From Methanosarcinales archaeon (GTDB lineage: Archaea; Halobacteriota; Syntropharchaeia; Alkanophagales; Methanospirareceae): 5,035 nucleotides of DNA. Both the position numbers and the translations under genes were made by a program. The stretch is from positions 1-5,035 of the forward strand of contig DAOUYX010000122.1 of assembly GCA_030665925.1 (NCBI GenBank), read 5' to 3'. Below are positions 4,994 through 5,035 of this stretch, in pieces. Positions within the stretch are counted from its first letter, which is position 1, and each line of letters opens with the position of its first letter. The notes below the pieces were generated by a model. The model did not search any database. It saw only the letters and a program-made list of their open reading frames with translations, and had not been told where the DNA came from.

Positions 4994-5035
4994 ATTAAAC
5001 ATAATTAGATAAAATGAGGTACGTTCGAGTGTCCT
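4994..5035. other. AT-rich right edge without recognisable feature
   Basis: The last bases have no frame long enough to judge. An outer end of the transposon could lie here, but no repeat partner is visible on the left side. Confidence 0.3.

Noticed and set aside
4702..4998. Plus-strand 98-codon frame
   Set aside because: It is antisense to the transposase remnant and rich in Ser/Leu/Pro as expected for a shadow.
1..5035. CRISPR array, tRNA, rRNA or toxin-antitoxin locus
   Set aside because: No regularly spaced repeats, no tRNA-like T-loop or acceptor pairing, and no recognisable toxin were found by eye on either strand.

Overview
The window looks like the chromosome of an H4MPT-using euryarchaeon, a methanogen or an anaerobic methane/alkane oxidiser. 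The reasons are a methanogen-type thymidylate synthase, an archaeal type II methionine aminopeptidase, an RNA 3'-terminal phosphate cyclase, a small archaeal CxxC-x17-CxxC zinc protein, and BRE/TATA-like promoters in place of bacterial -35/-10 boxes. The exact lineage cannot be fixed from the sequence alone.

Layout. Positions 1-730 (minus strand) hold thyA, cut at its 3' end by the window edge. Its promoter and a 17-bp palindrome lie at about 778-812. Positions 997-1173 (minus) encode a 58-residue zinc-binding protein with a clear GGAGG ribosome binding site, a TATA box and a downstream T-run. Positions 1235-1993 are decayed: first a minus-strand remnant of unknown family with stops and a frameshift, then a plus-strand HAD-phosphatase pseudogene that ends inside the 3' end of rtcA. 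Positions 1980-4118 (minus) contain three co-directional genes in the order a 44-residue small ORF, map, rtcA. The last two are 23 nt apart and probably co-transcribed. Positions 4176-5035 are a mobile-element graveyard: the C-terminal tail of a tyrosine recombinase, several short palindromes, a 48-codon orphan ORF, and an internally deleted, frameshifted DDE transposase flanked by an 8-bp inverted repeat.

How the genes relate. The intact genes are housekeeping: dTMP synthesis, N-terminal Met removal and RNA-end processing. They are separated by tracts where genes have been lost or mobile DNA has decayed. I found no CRISPR array, tRNA, rRNA or recognisable defence system. The least explained parts are the two small ORFs (44 and 48 residues), the unidentified remnant at 1235-1461 and the palindromes around the recombinase tail. 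I do not see a convincing new multi-gene system here.
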